Shown here: positions 16,752-26,149 of the stretch, in pieces | Layout of the letters: the number at the start of each line of letters is the position of its first letter | Numbering within the stretch: the first letter of the stretch is position 1 | Assembly (NCBI GenBank): GCA_026390795.1 | Contig: JAPLFG010000003.1 | Span: forward strand, 620,001-684,000 | Direction: 5' to 3' | Length of the DNA: 64,000 nucleotides | From: Ignavibacteriales bacterium | GTDB lineage: Bacteria; Bacteroidota; Ignavibacteria; Ignavibacteriales; Melioribacteraceae | Notes under the pieces: model-generated | Seen by the model: the letters and a program-made list of their open reading frames with translations, nothing else | Told to the model about the DNA's origin: nothing | Database searches by the model: none | Position numbers and translations under genes: made by a program

Positions 16752-18287
16752 ATGAAGCGAGCCGTATCAGAAAAAACACTTTTATTTGTTTTCCCGGTTA
16801 TCAAGCTTTTACTACATCTGTACACAAATACATTTGCCGGTTATGGAATCTTTAGAGATGAGCTTTATTATGTCGCATGCAGCAAACGATTGGCTTTTGG
16901 ATACGTTGATGAACCGCCGTTTTCAATCTGGATTTTATCGTTTGTTAGAAATTTGATTGGCGATTCTGTATTTGCTCTTAGACTTGTTCCGGCAATTGTC
17001 GGCGCTCTAACAATATTTATTGTTGCCTTGATAACAAAAAAATTAGGCGGCGGCAAATCAGCAATTATAATAGCATCAACATGCGCGCTTCTTGCGCCGA
17101 TTAATATCGGAATGAATAGTTATTATTCAATGAATACGTTTGATCACTTTTTCTGGGCACTTGGGTTTTTATTTGTTCTTAAGATAATTCAAGAAGATAA
17201 ATTGAAAAACTGGATAATTCTCGGCGTCATTATCGGCTTCGGTATGCTGAATAAAATTAGCATGGGATGGTTTGCACTTGGATTATTTATCGGTCTGCTC
17301 TCAACTTCATTGAGAAATAGAATTTTGTCGAAACAATTTTTCTTTTTGGTTTTAATTTCTTTCTTGCTTTTCCTTCCTTATATAATCTGGAATTTTCAAA
17401 ACGACTTTGCGGCACTAGAATTTATCCGGAATGCACTTGCACATAAGTACAATGGAATTACGCGTTGGGATTTTGTTTCCGGGTTGTTTCTTATTATGAA
17501 TCCGGCATCAATTCCAATTTGGATTGGAGGACTATACTTTTTCTTCTTAATCGAAGGGAACGAGAAATACAAAATTCTTGGTGCAATTTTTCTTGTCTCC
17601 TTTTTGATCTTATTTATCAATGGTCATAATAAATCGGAATATCTTGCGCCTGCATTTTGCATTTTGTTTGCCGGCGGCGGAGTTATGTTTGAAAAGCTAT
17701 CCGTTAATAAGATTTGGCTTTGGGTTCAAAGAATTGATTTATCATTCGTAATAATATTAGGAATTATTATCCTACCATTTGCAATTCCAATTTTGTCTGT
17801 CGACAATTTTATAAAATATCAGAATATAACTGGTATTGCACCGCAATCAACAGAAAGACATCAACTTTCTGAACTTCCTCAATTTTATGCCGATATGTTT
17901 GGCTGGGAAAATATGGCACGTTCAGTTTCCGAAGTGTATCAAAAACTCTCAGATGAAGAAAAGAAAACTACCGTCATTTACGGCAATAATTACGGACGTG
18001 CCGGCGCGATTGAATATTATTCACACAAATATTCATTACCCGAAAAAGCAATAAGTATGCATAACAATTTTTGGATTTGGGGTTATGAAAATAAATCAAT
18101 TAAAACGATGATTGTAATCGGAGAAGAAAGAGAACATCTTATTAACAACTTTGACGAAGTTACCGCGGCCGGAAGAATAGTTTCGCCTCACGCGATTCCT
18201 TACGAAAATAATTTAACTATCTGGATCTGCCGCGGTCCAAAATTTGATTTTAAAAAACTGTGGCAAGCTGAAAAGAATTTCATTTAA
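16752..18287 (+). CDS. ArnT/PMT-like membrane glycosyltransferase (GT39/GT83 type)
   Basis: A 511-residue polytopic protein with about 10-12 membrane segments. Near the N-terminus it has the lipid-phosphate-sugar transferase pattern: GIFRDELYYVACSKRLAFGY followed by VDEPPFSIWI. The acidic residue in FRDELYY is the catalytic position of the PMT_2/ArnT superfamily. A soluble periplasmic C-terminal part of about 130 residues follows (KTTVIYGNNYGRAGAIEYYS). These enzymes move a sugar from a polyprenyl-phosphate donor to a protein, lipid or glycan outside the membrane; the acceptor here is unknown. A good ribosome site (GGAG, five bases from the ATG) supports the start. The gene stands alone and is followed by an inverted repeat. 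Confidence 0.82.
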   Translation: MKRAVSEKTLLFVFPVIKLLLHLYTNTFAGYGIFRDELYYVACSKRLAFGYVDEPPFSIWILSFVRNLIGDSVFALRLVPAIVGALTIFIVALITKKLGGGKSAIIIASTCALLAPINIGMNSYYSMNTFDHFFWALGFLFVLKIIQEDKLKNWIILGVIIGFGMLNKISMGWFALGLFIGLLSTSLRNRILSKQFFFLVLISFLLFLPYIIWNFQNDFAALEFIRNALAHKYNGITRWDFVSGLFLIMNPASIPIWIGGLYFFFLIEGNEKYKILGAIFLVSFLILFINGHNKSEYLAPAFCILFAGGGVMFEKLSVNKIWLWVQRIDLSFVIILGIIILPFAIPILSVDNFIKYQNITGIAPQSTERHQLSELPQFYADMFGWENMARSVSEVYQKLSDEEKKTTVIYGNNYGRAGAIEYYSHKYSLPEKAISMHNNFWIWGYENKSIKTMIVIGEEREHLINNFDEVTAAGRIVSPHAIPYENNLTIWICRGPKFDFKKLWQAEKNFI

Positions 18288-18298
18288 AAATCCGAAGA

Positions 18299-18398
18299 GT
18301 GTCTCTGAAGTAATTATTCAACTTTTCAATCTGCGAAAATCAGTTGTATCCGCGTCTTCCGCGTTCTATTTTTAAACAAAACATTACTTCTGAGACAC
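18299..18398. repeat. Long inverted repeat between convergent genes
   Basis: Arms GTGTCTCTGAAGTAAT (18299-18314) and ATTACTTCTGAGACAC (18383-18398) pair at 15 of 16 positions around a 68-base loop. It lies between the stops of the glycosyltransferase and DPP4-like genes. It could act as a two-way terminator or be a small non-coding mobile element. The loop contains a member of another repeat family (18328-18370). Confidence 0.7.
18328..18370. repeat. Dispersed repeat of the AATCTGCG...ATCAG...CGCGT type, copy 1
   Basis: Reads AATCTGCGAAAATCAGTTGT, then ATCCGCGTCTTCCGCGTTCT and ATT. This is a familiar intergenic repeat pattern of many bacterial genomes. A related, longer copy lies between leuS and serS (60577-60658). 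It sits in the loop of the inverted repeat 18299-18398. Confidence 0.6.
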
Positions 18399-18414
18399 CT
18401 CCCAAATGAAAATT

Positions 18415-20637
18415 TTACAAATTCTTTTTCCAGAACTCTAACATTTTATTGTAGAGGTGTATCTGTGCGGGGCGATCATTTATCCCGTGCTGCCGCATCG
18501 GGTAGATCATCAAATCGAACATGATATTGGCTTTGATTAGTTCATCCATAAAAGCGTACGCATTTTGAATGTGAACGTTGTCGTCGTATGTTCCGTGTAC
18601 AAGCATCAATCTTCCAGAAAGATTTTTAGCGCTCTTTACCAATGAAGTTTTTTCATATCCTTCCGGATTAACTGCTTCGGTTTTCATTACGCTTTCGCCG
18701 AATTTCGAATCATAATAATGCCAATCGGTTACTGCTGCAACCGCAATCCCTGCCTTAAATTCTTTTGAATGAGTCATTGCGTTAAGTGTAAATGTTCCGC
18801 CGCCACTCCAACCCCAAACTCCAATACGCGATGAATCAATGTATGACTGATTTTTAAACCATTTCACACCATCAACAAGATCTTTGAGCTCTACTTCGCC
18901 TCCCAAATTCTTCATTAACAAATTTTCAAGTTTTTTACTTATTGCTGTTGCGTTACGCGGGTCAATGAATGCAACAAGAAAACCATTATCTACTAAAACT
19001 TGATCGTAAAAAAGTGAACCGCGCCATTTATTCAAAACTTGCGGTGCAGAAGGTCCTCCGTAAACGTAAATAATGAGAGGATATTTTTTGTTTGGATCAA
19101 AATCCTTCGGTTTCAAAATCTCGGCGGGTAAAGGAAAACCATCGTGAGCCGGGATTGTAAATTGCACTGGTCTTTGCAAATCGAGTGACGCAAGTTTATC
19201 AACATCGTAAGTTCCGATCTGTTTTAAAAATTTACCATCATTTTTGTAAAGTGAAAGAACCGGCGGAGTTTTAATATTCGAGTAAGAATCAAAATAGTAT
19301 TTTGCATCGGGACTGAAATTAATGGCATGAGTTCCTTCTTCCTGGGAAAGACGTTTCATTCCGGTTCCATCGAAGTTAATTCTATAAAGATGTTTTTCCG
19401 TTGCTGCTTTTTCCTGCGCGGTGAAGTATAAGATTTCATTTTTCTCATCAACCGCACTGATCGATTTTCTAACCCAATAAGCAGCACCTCCGCTTGCCGC
19501 TACTGCCCACTCTCCTTTTGTAACCTGATTGATCAACTTACCATCATTTGAGTATCGGTACAAATGAGCGTAACCGCTTCTTTCCGATGCCCAGAAAAAT
19601 TCTTTTCCCTTCTTGATGAAATGAAGATCATCGGAAACATTAACCCAGCATGGATCCGTCTCTTTTAGAATCGGTTTTAACTTTCCAGTCCAACGGTCTG
19701 CAAAATATAGATCAAGCTCATCCTGCATTCTGTTCATTGTTTGAACTGCAACTTGTTTACTGTCAGGCAGCCAATTTACACGTATAATATATTCGTACGG
19801 ATTATTTGAAAAATCCAACCAGGTAGTTTTTGAAGTTTCAATTTCCGAAACACCAACTTTAACAATCGGATTTGTACCGCCGGTTTTAGGATAACGCTGT
19901 TTAATAACATTTGGTACTGCGGGTTTAAAATCCGAGTAATACATCAAACTTACAGGCGACTCATCGGTTTGTAAGTATGCAATTGCTTTGGAATCGTTGG
20001 ACCACCAATAAGCAACATCGGCACGACCGAAAACTTCCTCCCAATAAACCCATGAAAGTGTTCCGTTCAAGATAGTTTCTGAACCGTCGCTGGTAACAGC
20101 TTTTTCATTTTTATTCTTGATGTCATAGAAATAAATATTATTTGTACGGACGTAAGCAAGCTTTTCTCCGTCGGGAGAAAAATTAACATTCTCTTCATCC
20201 TCTTTTGTATTTGTGACCCGTTCGAATGTTGCATCTTTCATATTAAGAAGGAAAACATCACCGCCGAATATGTAAAACCCTTTCTCCCCGTTTTTATCTA
20301 ATATGTTAGGCATTTGAAGCATAGGGGGAGTTTTTTCACCAAGAAATATTTTTAAACTCGTGATTGCTTTTTTCATATCCAAAGCCGGTTTAGAAACCGA
20401 AGTAGCAGGATCAAATAATTCGATGGTTCTTTCTTCGGCTGGTTTTTTAAAATCGAACATCATTGCCAAACCGTTATTCAGCCACTGAACATTCGGCAGG
20501 CGGGTCATCATCGCAGCTTCCGGACTATATCTCCACTCAATTGTAAGTTTTTTCTTTTCCTGCGCTGAAGTAAGAAGAGTAAAAAGAGTTAAGAAAAAAA
20601 TTATTTTTACTATTATTCTATTGCTGATTACTTTCAT
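18415..20637 (-). CDS. Dipeptidyl peptidase IV-like serine peptidase (S9B)
   Basis: A secreted peptidase that removes Xaa-Pro or similar dipeptides. After a signal peptide (MKVISNRIIVKIIFFLTLFTLLTSAQ) comes a beta-propeller domain (DPPIV_N, about residues 60-470, including the WVYWEEVFGR segment with its substrate-binding double Glu). The alpha/beta-hydrolase domain follows, starting near ILKPKDFDPNKKYPLIIYVY. Triad: Ser611 in GWSGGG, Asp685 in GTYDDNVH, His717 in RQHGIN. The start is placed at the ATG ending at 20637 because GGAG lies six bases upstream; an ATG four codons earlier overlaps that site. The M28 peptidase gene ends 21 bases upstream on the same strand, so both are probably one transcript for peptide breakdown. 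Confidence 0.92.
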   Translation of the reverse strand: MKVISNRIIVKIIFFLTLFTLLTSAQEKKKLTIEWRYSPEAAMMTRLPNVQWLNNGLAMMFDFKKPAEERTIELFDPATSVSKPALDMKKAITSLKIFLGEKTPPMLQMPNILDKNGEKGFYIFGGDVFLLNMKDATFERVTNTKEDEENVNFSPDGEKLAYVRTNNIYFYDIKNKNEKAVTSDGSETILNGTLSWVYWEEVFGRADVAYWWSNDSKAIAYLQTDESPVSLMYYSDFKPAVPNVIKQRYPKTGGTNPIVKVGVSEIETSKTTWLDFSNNPYEYIIRVNWLPDSKQVAVQTMNRMQDELDLYFADRWTGKLKPILKETDPCWVNVSDDLHFIKKGKEFFWASERSGYAHLYRYSNDGKLINQVTKGEWAVAASGGAAYWVRKSISAVDEKNEILYFTAQEKAATEKHLYRINFDGTGMKRLSQEEGTHAINFSPDAKYYFDSYSNIKTPPVLSLYKNDGKFLKQIGTYDVDKLASLDLQRPVQFTIPAHDGFPLPAEILKPKDFDPNKKYPLIIYVYGGPSAPQVLNKWRGSLFYDQVLVDNGFLVAFIDPRNATAISKKLENLLMKNLGGEVELKDLVDGVKWFKNQSYIDSSRIGVWGWSGGGTFTLNAMTHSKEFKAGIAVAAVTDWHYYDSKFGESVMKTEAVNPEGYEKTSLVKSAKNLSGRLMLVHGTYDDNVHIQNAYAFMDELIKANIMFDLMIYPMRQHGINDRPAQIHLYNKMLEFWKKNL

Positions 20638-20658
20638 TTTATTCTCCATTATATTTTT

Positions 20659-22017
20659 TTACCTAACCGGCAGAGGCCAAACAGGAAGACTTTCGTGTCC
20701 TTCTTCATCGACCGACTGAACCGCGAAGAAATAATTATCTTTTGAGTAAGGTAAGGTGATTTCAGTTTTATCGGTAAAGAATTTTTTCTCCCAAACCGGC
20801 AGATATGTTTCGCGCATCATGACAAAATATCCATGAGGAGTTTTGCCTTGCGGCGTTTTCCATCTCAGTGTTGTTGAATTAGTCAAACCGCTTACAACTA
20901 TTCCTACATTTTGCGGAGCTTGAGGAGCGGATGCTAAATTTGCAAGAACTGCAAGATTAACCGATGTAATTTTTTTGGCGTATTCGAAATCTTCAAATTC
21001 CGGAAGGTCGCCGTATTTAATTCCATTCTCTTCCCGCACATTTTGATGCTGATGCTCATAATTTTCATTCATCTCACAAAATCGTACCGCGGTAAAACCT
21101 TCACGATTAAACGGAGTATGATCGCCGCCCCGTAGAAATCTGTCGTTGCGGTAGATCAGTTTTACTTCAAGCTGGTCAACGTAACGTTCACCAACTTCTT
21201 TAATATAACGCGCAAGTTGCCTGGAATTGCCGTCGCTTTCCGCATTTGTTGATTGACGAATTTTCTTCATCTCATCAGTTTCTAATAATGGAATTCCTTC
21301 ACTAAAAACACGCACTTGCATATTGTCTTTAAGATCTGTTTCGCTGGAATGACTGTTGCTGATCATATCATTGTTGAGCATTGCAACAACTTCCCAATTC
21401 TGATCTTTAGCTTTTTTAGCAAGAAATGCTGAACCATTCAGTCCTTGTTCTTCTCCGGAAACAGCAACAAAAATAATTGTTGACGGGAAACTCTGTTTAC
21501 TCATTACACGTGCTAATTCTAAAACCGCGGAAACTCCGGAAGCGTCATCATTTGCACCGGGAGCCATAGCAGTTGAATCGTTTGCTTCGCTGTTGCGCGA
21601 ATCAAGATGACCGCTTACAATAAAAATTCTTTTATCATTTACATCAGTTCCTTTAAGAGTAGCCATCACATTTGTCAATAATATTTTTCTAACAATCCTT
21701 CTCCCATCGGGTTCAAGAATCAGAGAATCCAGTTTAACAGTTAACCTTCCATTGGATTCTTTGGCAAACTTTTCGAATTCAGATTTAACCCAATTGCAGG
21801 CAGCGCCGATTCCCTTCTCTTTATCTCCGCGCGTACTTAGAGTATGACGGGTCCCAAAGCTCACCATATTTCTTACATAGCTTTCCAGATTTGTAGCCGA
21901 GACTTCCTTTATCATCTCCGATATTTTTACATCGCGATTAATTAAATTTGTCTGTGCATACTCGATCGTACAATTGATTGCAAGAATTGCAAAAATAAAA
22001 AAGAGTTTATTTTTCAT
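20659..22017 (-). CDS. Secreted M28-family zinc aminopeptidase
   Basis: A 452-residue zinc exopeptidase with an N-terminal signal sequence (MKNKLFFIFAILAINC, possibly a lipobox at Cys16). The M28 core is clear: first zinc ligand His137 in SGHLDSR, bridging Asp157 in GANDDASG, catalytic Glu189/Glu190 in SGEEQG, Asp217 in NNDMI, and the last His in GGDHTPFN near residue 303. A C-terminal fibronectin-like domain (about 365-452) includes NSTTLRWKTPQGKTPHGYFV. It likely trims peptides outside the cytoplasm together with the DPP4-like enzyme encoded 21 bases downstream. The ribosome site GAGAGG precedes the ATG. The 177-base gap to the divergent GH27 gene should contain the promoters for both directions. 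Confidence 0.9.
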   Translation of the reverse strand: MKNKLFFIFAILAINCTIEYAQTNLINRDVKISEMIKEVSATNLESYVRNMVSFGTRHTLSTRGDKEKGIGAACNWVKSEFEKFAKESNGRLTVKLDSLILEPDGRRIVRKILLTNVMATLKGTDVNDKRIFIVSGHLDSRNSEANDSTAMAPGANDDASGVSAVLELARVMSKQSFPSTIIFVAVSGEEQGLNGSAFLAKKAKDQNWEVVAMLNNDMISNSHSSETDLKDNMQVRVFSEGIPLLETDEMKKIRQSTNAESDGNSRQLARYIKEVGERYVDQLEVKLIYRNDRFLRGGDHTPFNREGFTAVRFCEMNENYEHQHQNVREENGIKYGDLPEFEDFEYAKKITSVNLAVLANLASAPQAPQNVGIVVSGLTNSTTLRWKTPQGKTPHGYFVMMRETYLPVWEKKFFTDKTEITLPYSKDNYFFAVQSVDEEGHESLPVWPLPVR

Positions 22018-22194
22018 TACCTCTCCTCATTTTTTTGGAAAGTTATAATTAGAAATTAAGTACAAAATACACCGATTTTGATTTGAAGAAAAGCGTTAAT
22101 ATTATTTTCCAATTGTCTACATTAAAATAATTTTGTTCCAATTAATAAATCGGATTAAGTTGATATAAGAAATAACAAATCTTTTGGTGATAAA

Positions 22195-24474
22195 ATGAAA
22201 AAACTGCAATTCGTATTTATCATACTTTTCTTTTCAGTTACAATCTCCACAGCACAGACCGAGCAATCAATTTTATTAAAAGACGGATGGAAATTTAAAG
22301 TTGGGGATAATCTCGAGTACGCCAAACCTGCTTTCGATGATTCACAATGGAAAGAGATTCGTGTTGATAAAATCTGGGAGGAACAGGGATACGATCCACT
22401 TGACGGTTTTGCTTGGTACAGAGTAAAAGTTTTTATTCCATCTTCGTTAAAAGAAAAATCATACTTGAAAGACAGTTTAAAAATTTTTCTGGGAAAGATT
22501 AACAACTTCGATCAGTCGTTTATCAACGGAAAGATTTTTGGAATTAATGGAAAGAATGTAGGCGAAGATACTCCAACCGATACATCATTCTTGAATTCAC
22601 CAACAATATTATGGGATTACAATCGACGCTACACTTTATCTGTAAATGATCCGAGAATTTTATGGGATAAAGAAAACACAATAGCAGTACGAGTTTATGA
22701 TCAAGGCGGGCAAGGCGGAATCTACACCGGCAATTCAGCTATAAGCATGGTTCACATCAGCGAATATCTTTCATTAGACTACGGACAGGTTCCGTTTATT
22801 TTCAAAAATAAAACCGTCTCAAAATCATTTACTATAAAGAATACATCCGATAAACTTACACTCAGCGGTAAATTTATTATCAAAGCAGAAAATAAACTGA
22901 ACAAAAAAGTTATTTATGAAAAATATGCCGCGCTTAATCTTTTACCAAATACATTGCAAAAATTCGATTTCAGTTTGGTTAATCAGGATCAATCAAGCTA
23001 TGTAAATTATATTTTTGAATTTGCTCACAACAAAGAGCAAATAACTTATCGCGAAGAGACGCCATATATCTTGACTCCGGAGCCGTCAGAGAAGCCAAAA
23101 ATTAACGGCGCAAAAGTTTACGGAGAGCGTCCAAATAAACCGTTCTTATATACAATCGCTGCTACAGGCTCAAGACCCATGACCTTTGATGCGATAAATC
23201 TTCCGAAAGGTTTAGCAATAGATAAGAAAACTGGAATCATTACTGGGATTGTTTCTGAGAAAGGTGAAACAAAAGCCACTTTAATTGCAAAAAATAAATT
23301 TGGATTTGCAAAGAGAGAGTTAAAGATTTCCATCGGCGCAACTATTGCACTTACGCCTCCAATGGGATGGAACAGCTGGAATGTTTGGGGATTAACGGTT
23401 GATCAGGAAAAAGTTTTAGCTAGCGCAAAAGTTTATAAAGAAAAGGGATTAATGAATCATGGTTGGACGTTTATTAATATCGATGACGGATGGGAAATTG
23501 TTGGCAATTCGCCGGATGCAAAGCGTGATGAGAAAGGAAATATTTTATGCAATTCAAAATTTCCAAATATGAAAGCTCTTGGAGACAGTATTCACGCACT
23601 CGGATTAAAATTTGGAATATATAGTTCACCCGGACCGCTTACATGCGGCGGCTATACGGCAACATATCTGCATGAACTTCAGGACGCGCAATCTTATGCT
23701 TCATGGGGAATTGATTACTTGAAATATGATTGGTGTTCATATGATAAAATTGCAAAAGATACTTCACGTGCCGAGAGAATAAAACCATATCAAGTAATGC
23801 AAGATGCACTTAATAAAGTTGACCGCGATATTGTCTATAGTTTATGCCAGTATGGAATGAGCAAAGTTTGGGAATGGGGCGGAAGAGTTGACGGTAATTT
23901 ATGGCGAACAACCGGAGACATAACAGATACATGGCAGAGTATGAGTGAAATCGGATTCAGCCAAATTGAAAATGCGAAATATGCTAAACCGGGAAATTGG
24001 AATGATCCGGATATGCTCGTGGTTGGTTGGGTAGGCTGGGGACCAAGTCTTCATCCTTCGAAACTAACACCGGATGAACAATACACTCACATTAGTTTGT
24101 GGAGTTTACTCTCAGCTCCGCTTCTTATTGGATGCGATTTAACACGCTTGGATAATTTTACTCTCAATCTACTAACTAATGATGAAGTCCTCGCCATAGA
24201 TCAAGATCCTCTTGGGAAACAGGCAACACCAAAAATTAAAAAAGATAATATACAGGTGTGGGTAAAAGATTTAGAAGATGGAAGCAAATCAATCGGAATT
24301 TTTAACACAGGCGATGTCTCGCAAAAATTTGTACTTAATTTTTCAGAGATTGGTTTGGATACAAAAACAAAAATCCGAGATCTGTGGCGGCAAAAAAATC
24401 TTGGTGAGTTCGACGAAAAATTTGGGACTATAATTCCTTCGCACGGAGTTGTATTAATAAAATCATCCAAGTAA
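22195..24474 (+). CDS. Alpha-galactosidase, GH27, multidomain, secreted
   Basis: The enzyme cleaves terminal alpha-galactose from oligosaccharides or galactolipids. The 759-residue product has a signal peptide (MKKLQFVFIILFFSVTISTA), then a galactose-binding-like beta-sandwich (about 25-190, with LLKDGWKFKVGD). A linker region follows, then a putative Ig domain of the He_PIG type (about 305-378, with ATGSRPMTFDAINLPKGLAI). The GH27 barrel starts at TPPMGWNSWNVWGL. The nucleophile is Asp512 in DYLKYDWC and the acid/base is Asp604 in GNWNDPDML. A short C-terminal beta domain ends the protein. GGTGA before the ATG serves as ribosome site. It stands alone and diverges from the peptidase pair. Confidence 0.92.
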   Translation: MKKLQFVFIILFFSVTISTAQTEQSILLKDGWKFKVGDNLEYAKPAFDDSQWKEIRVDKIWEEQGYDPLDGFAWYRVKVFIPSSLKEKSYLKDSLKIFLGKINNFDQSFINGKIFGINGKNVGEDTPTDTSFLNSPTILWDYNRRYTLSVNDPRILWDKENTIAVRVYDQGGQGGIYTGNSAISMVHISEYLSLDYGQVPFIFKNKTVSKSFTIKNTSDKLTLSGKFIIKAENKLNKKVIYEKYAALNLLPNTLQKFDFSLVNQDQSSYVNYIFEFAHNKEQITYREETPYILTPEPSEKPKINGAKVYGERPNKPFLYTIAATGSRPMTFDAINLPKGLAIDKKTGIITGIVSEKGETKATLIAKNKFGFAKRELKISIGATIALTPPMGWNSWNVWGLTVDQEKVLASAKVYKEKGLMNHGWTFINIDDGWEIVGNSPDAKRDEKGNILCNSKFPNMKALGDSIHALGLKFGIYSSPGPLTCGGYTATYLHELQDAQSYASWGIDYLKYDWCSYDKIAKDTSRAERIKPYQVMQDALNKVDRDIVYSLCQYGMSKVWEWGGRVDGNLWRTTGDITDTWQSMSEIGFSQIENAKYAKPGNWNDPDMLVVGWVGWGPSLHPSKLTPDEQYTHISLWSLLSAPLLIGCDLTRLDNFTLNLLTNDEVLAIDQDPLGKQATPKIKKDNIQVWVKDLEDGSKSIGIFNTGDVSQKFVLNFSEIGLDTKTKIRDLWRQKNLGEFDEKFGTIIPSHGVVLIKSSK

Positions 24475-24522
24475 AAGTTTAGTTCTTCAGAAAAAGTAAA
24501 TGAAGAGTGGTTTTAAAATTAT

Positions 24523-25116
24523 TTATCTAATGAACGGCTTTTTTTTCTCAGGTAAACGTAATAGCTGCGAATAAAAGCTGTCTATTTTACTTACATAATT
24601 AATAGTTTCCTTATGTTTCCACCGCGGAACTTCCGGTGCAATCTGGCGAATACTGCTCCAAGAATTATGGTCTAAGTTTTTATCTTTTGCTTTCGACCGC
24701 GCTTTAATGATAGTTCCGCGTCCGGCGTTATAACTGCCCAAAGTAAATCTCTGTTTTTCGGGATCGATTCCAATTTCTTTCCAGCAATTCCAAATTGTGC
24801 GGTCATAATAAATTCCCGCTGCAATATTCCATTCGGGATCGTTTACATCGGTCAGCTCCGGGTTACGGCTTTGTACTTCAGCAAACGTAGAGGGCATCAG
24901 TTGCATTATACCTTTGGCTCCCACCTGGCTAATAGCATCTGGAGAGAGACCGCTTTCTGCAATTCCTTGAGCTTTAAATATTTTCCAATCGAATGCCGGT
25001 CCAAAGAATCTTTTACTGTACTTCCGGAATGTATCATCGTATTTCGAAAAAGATTTTTGGGCATATGCGTGAATAAAAAACGAAAAGAATAATATAAATA
25101 GAATAGATCGTTTCAA
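24523..25116 (-). CDS. Lytic transglycosylase, SLT/GH23 type
   Basis: A 197-residue enzyme that cuts peptidoglycan glycan strands in the periplasm. A signal peptide (MKRSILFILFFSFFIHAYAQ) precedes an SLT domain. Family motifs are KAQGIAESGLSPDAISQVGA with catalytic Glu54, then KGIMQLMPSTF, NIAAGIYYDR and the GSYNAGRG segment. It is a minimal single-domain form, closest in layout to MltE/MltF-like catalytic domains. The start is TTG (25114-25116), and this TTG overlaps the TGA stop of the upstream DUF350 gene as TTGA, so translation is probably coupled. That pairing may mean that the two proteins work together in the envelope. Confidence 0.9.
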   Translation of the reverse strand: MKRSILFILFFSFFIHAYAQKSFSKYDDTFRKYSKRFFGPAFDWKIFKAQGIAESGLSPDAISQVGAKGIMQLMPSTFAEVQSRNPELTDVNDPEWNIAAGIYYDRTIWNCWKEIGIDPEKQRFTLGSYNAGRGTIIKARSKAKDKNLDHNSWSSIRQIAPEVPRWKHKETINYVSKIDSFYSQLLRLPEKKKPFIR

Positions 25117-25316
25117 TTAAGCGAACCCGCAATTATCAATGCTATAGCTATGAACAGTGCGCCGATGAAAATTGAAACAGCAATATTTCCCTTTTTTAAT
25201 TCGTCTTCAAAATTAATTTTAGGCGAGAGCTTATCAAAAATTTTGTAAGATAAAAACATAAGAATAACACCAAGCACAGCGTAAAGAAAATTAATTCCAA
25301 CAATATTCCATTCCAT
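25113..25316 (-). CDS. DUF350 family membrane protein
   Basis: A 67-residue protein with two hydrophobic segments (about 8-25 and 45-64) and the typical DUF350 layout. An N-terminal helix is followed by LSPKINFEDELKKGNIAVSI and by a second helix, FIGALFIAIALIIAG. The family occurs in many bacteria, often next to envelope genes, and has no settled function. Its stop overlaps the start of the lytic transglycosylase gene by four bases (TTGA), so both are one translational unit. The gene starts with ATG after a short A/T-rich leader. The cold-shock gene upstream ends more than 150 bases away behind its own terminator. Confidence 0.82.
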   Translation of the reverse strand: MEWNIVGINFLYAVLGVILMFLSYKIFDKLSPKINFEDELKKGNIAVSIFIGALFIAIALIIAGSLN

Positions 25317-25418
25317 TTTGTTCTCTCAATTAATTACCGTTGATTAACTTTATCAAAATAATGCTTCATTTTCAAGTAAAATAAATTTATAGAAATTACT
25401 AGGCGTATTTAAAACAAC

Positions 25419-25442
25419 AAACCCCGAACTAAGTCGGGGTTT
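25419..25442 (-). terminator. Rho-independent terminator after the cold-shock gene
   Basis: A nine-base stem (AAACCCCGA at 25419-25427 with TCGGGGTTT at 25434-25442) and a six-base loop. On the minus strand it is followed by GTTGTTTTAAAT. It lies 30 bases after the stop of the cold-shock gene. Confidence 0.85.
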
Positions 25443-25471
25443 GATGTTAGAAGAAAATTTCTACCGGGGAA

Positions 25472-25684
25472 TTAGCCGATAACTTTTACTTCTTGAGCCT
25501 GCGGTCCTTTTTGACCTTGGGTAACTGTGAATTCAACTTTCTGACCTTCTTGAAGTGAACGGTATCCGTCACTAACAATAGCTTGAAAGTGAACAAAAAC
25601 ATCATCTCCGCCTTCGCGAGAAATGAACCCAAAACCTTTAGAACTGTTGAACCACTTTACGGTTCCTGTAACTTTGTCTGACAT
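25472..25684 (-). CDS. Cold-shock protein, CspA family
   Basis: A 70-residue OB-fold protein that binds single-stranded RNA and DNA and opens RNA structures. It matches the family over its whole length: [20 protein letters not shown] with RNP1-like KGFGFI, then DVFVHFQAI with RNP2, [20 protein letters not shown], and a final PQAQEVKV. The ribosome site AGGAG lies 11 bases before the ATG, a little far. About 130 bases of A+T-rich leader separate the gene from the upstream tRNA; I see no clear structured cold-shock leader in it. A terminator follows. It is transcribed alone. Confidence 0.95.
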   Translation of the reverse strand: MSDKVTGTVKWFNSSKGFGFISREGGDDVFVHFQAIVSDGYRSLQEGQKVEFTVTQGQKGPQAQEVKVIG

Positions 25685-25821
25685 CTTAAAGATGCTCCTA
25701 CAAAAATTGAAAAAATAAATTAATTAAACAGAGCATCTGAAGACTTTTGGTAATTATTAAATCATCAAAAACAAAATTGCTCTATAAAAAGGGATTTTCA
25801 ATTTATATCGTAATTCCCTCG

Positions 25822-25893
25822 CTCCGCGGGCAAGGCTCGAACTTGCAACCCTGCGGTTAACAGCCGCATGCTCTACCATTGAGCTACCGCGGA
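25822..25893 (-). tRNA. tRNA-Asn (anticodon GUU)
   Basis: A 72-base cloverleaf on the minus strand. The acceptor stem pairs TCCGCGG with CCGCGGA (25887-25893 and 25823-25829 on the plus strand). The D-arm contains AGCTCAATGGTAGAGC, the anticodon arm TGCGG-CTGTTAA-CCGCA gives GTT, and the T-arm has the standard GTTCGAGCC. The discriminator base is G and CCA is not encoded. Confidence 0.95.
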
Positions 25894-26149
25894 ATAAATT
25901 TGCGGGGTAAAAATAGATTTTGCGCATTCCTTTGTCAAGTCTGATTTAAAAATAAATTTTAGTCTTCAAATGTCCTTTTTTAAGACAAATACTTCTATCA
26001 TTTAAAATAATAGGGTATTTATATTCAGCCACCGATTCAAAAAAATATTTTTCTTTAATTCATTTTCTTACATTAGTGATGAATTATTTCTAGAATTACA
26101 CAGGTCTGATTATTATAATAAGTCTTTATTTATTGGAAAAAGAACAAAT

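Noticed and set aside
25894-26149. Cobalamin riboswitch before the mutase gene
   Set aside because: No recognisable B12-box or the expected stems could be seen in the A+T-rich sequence.
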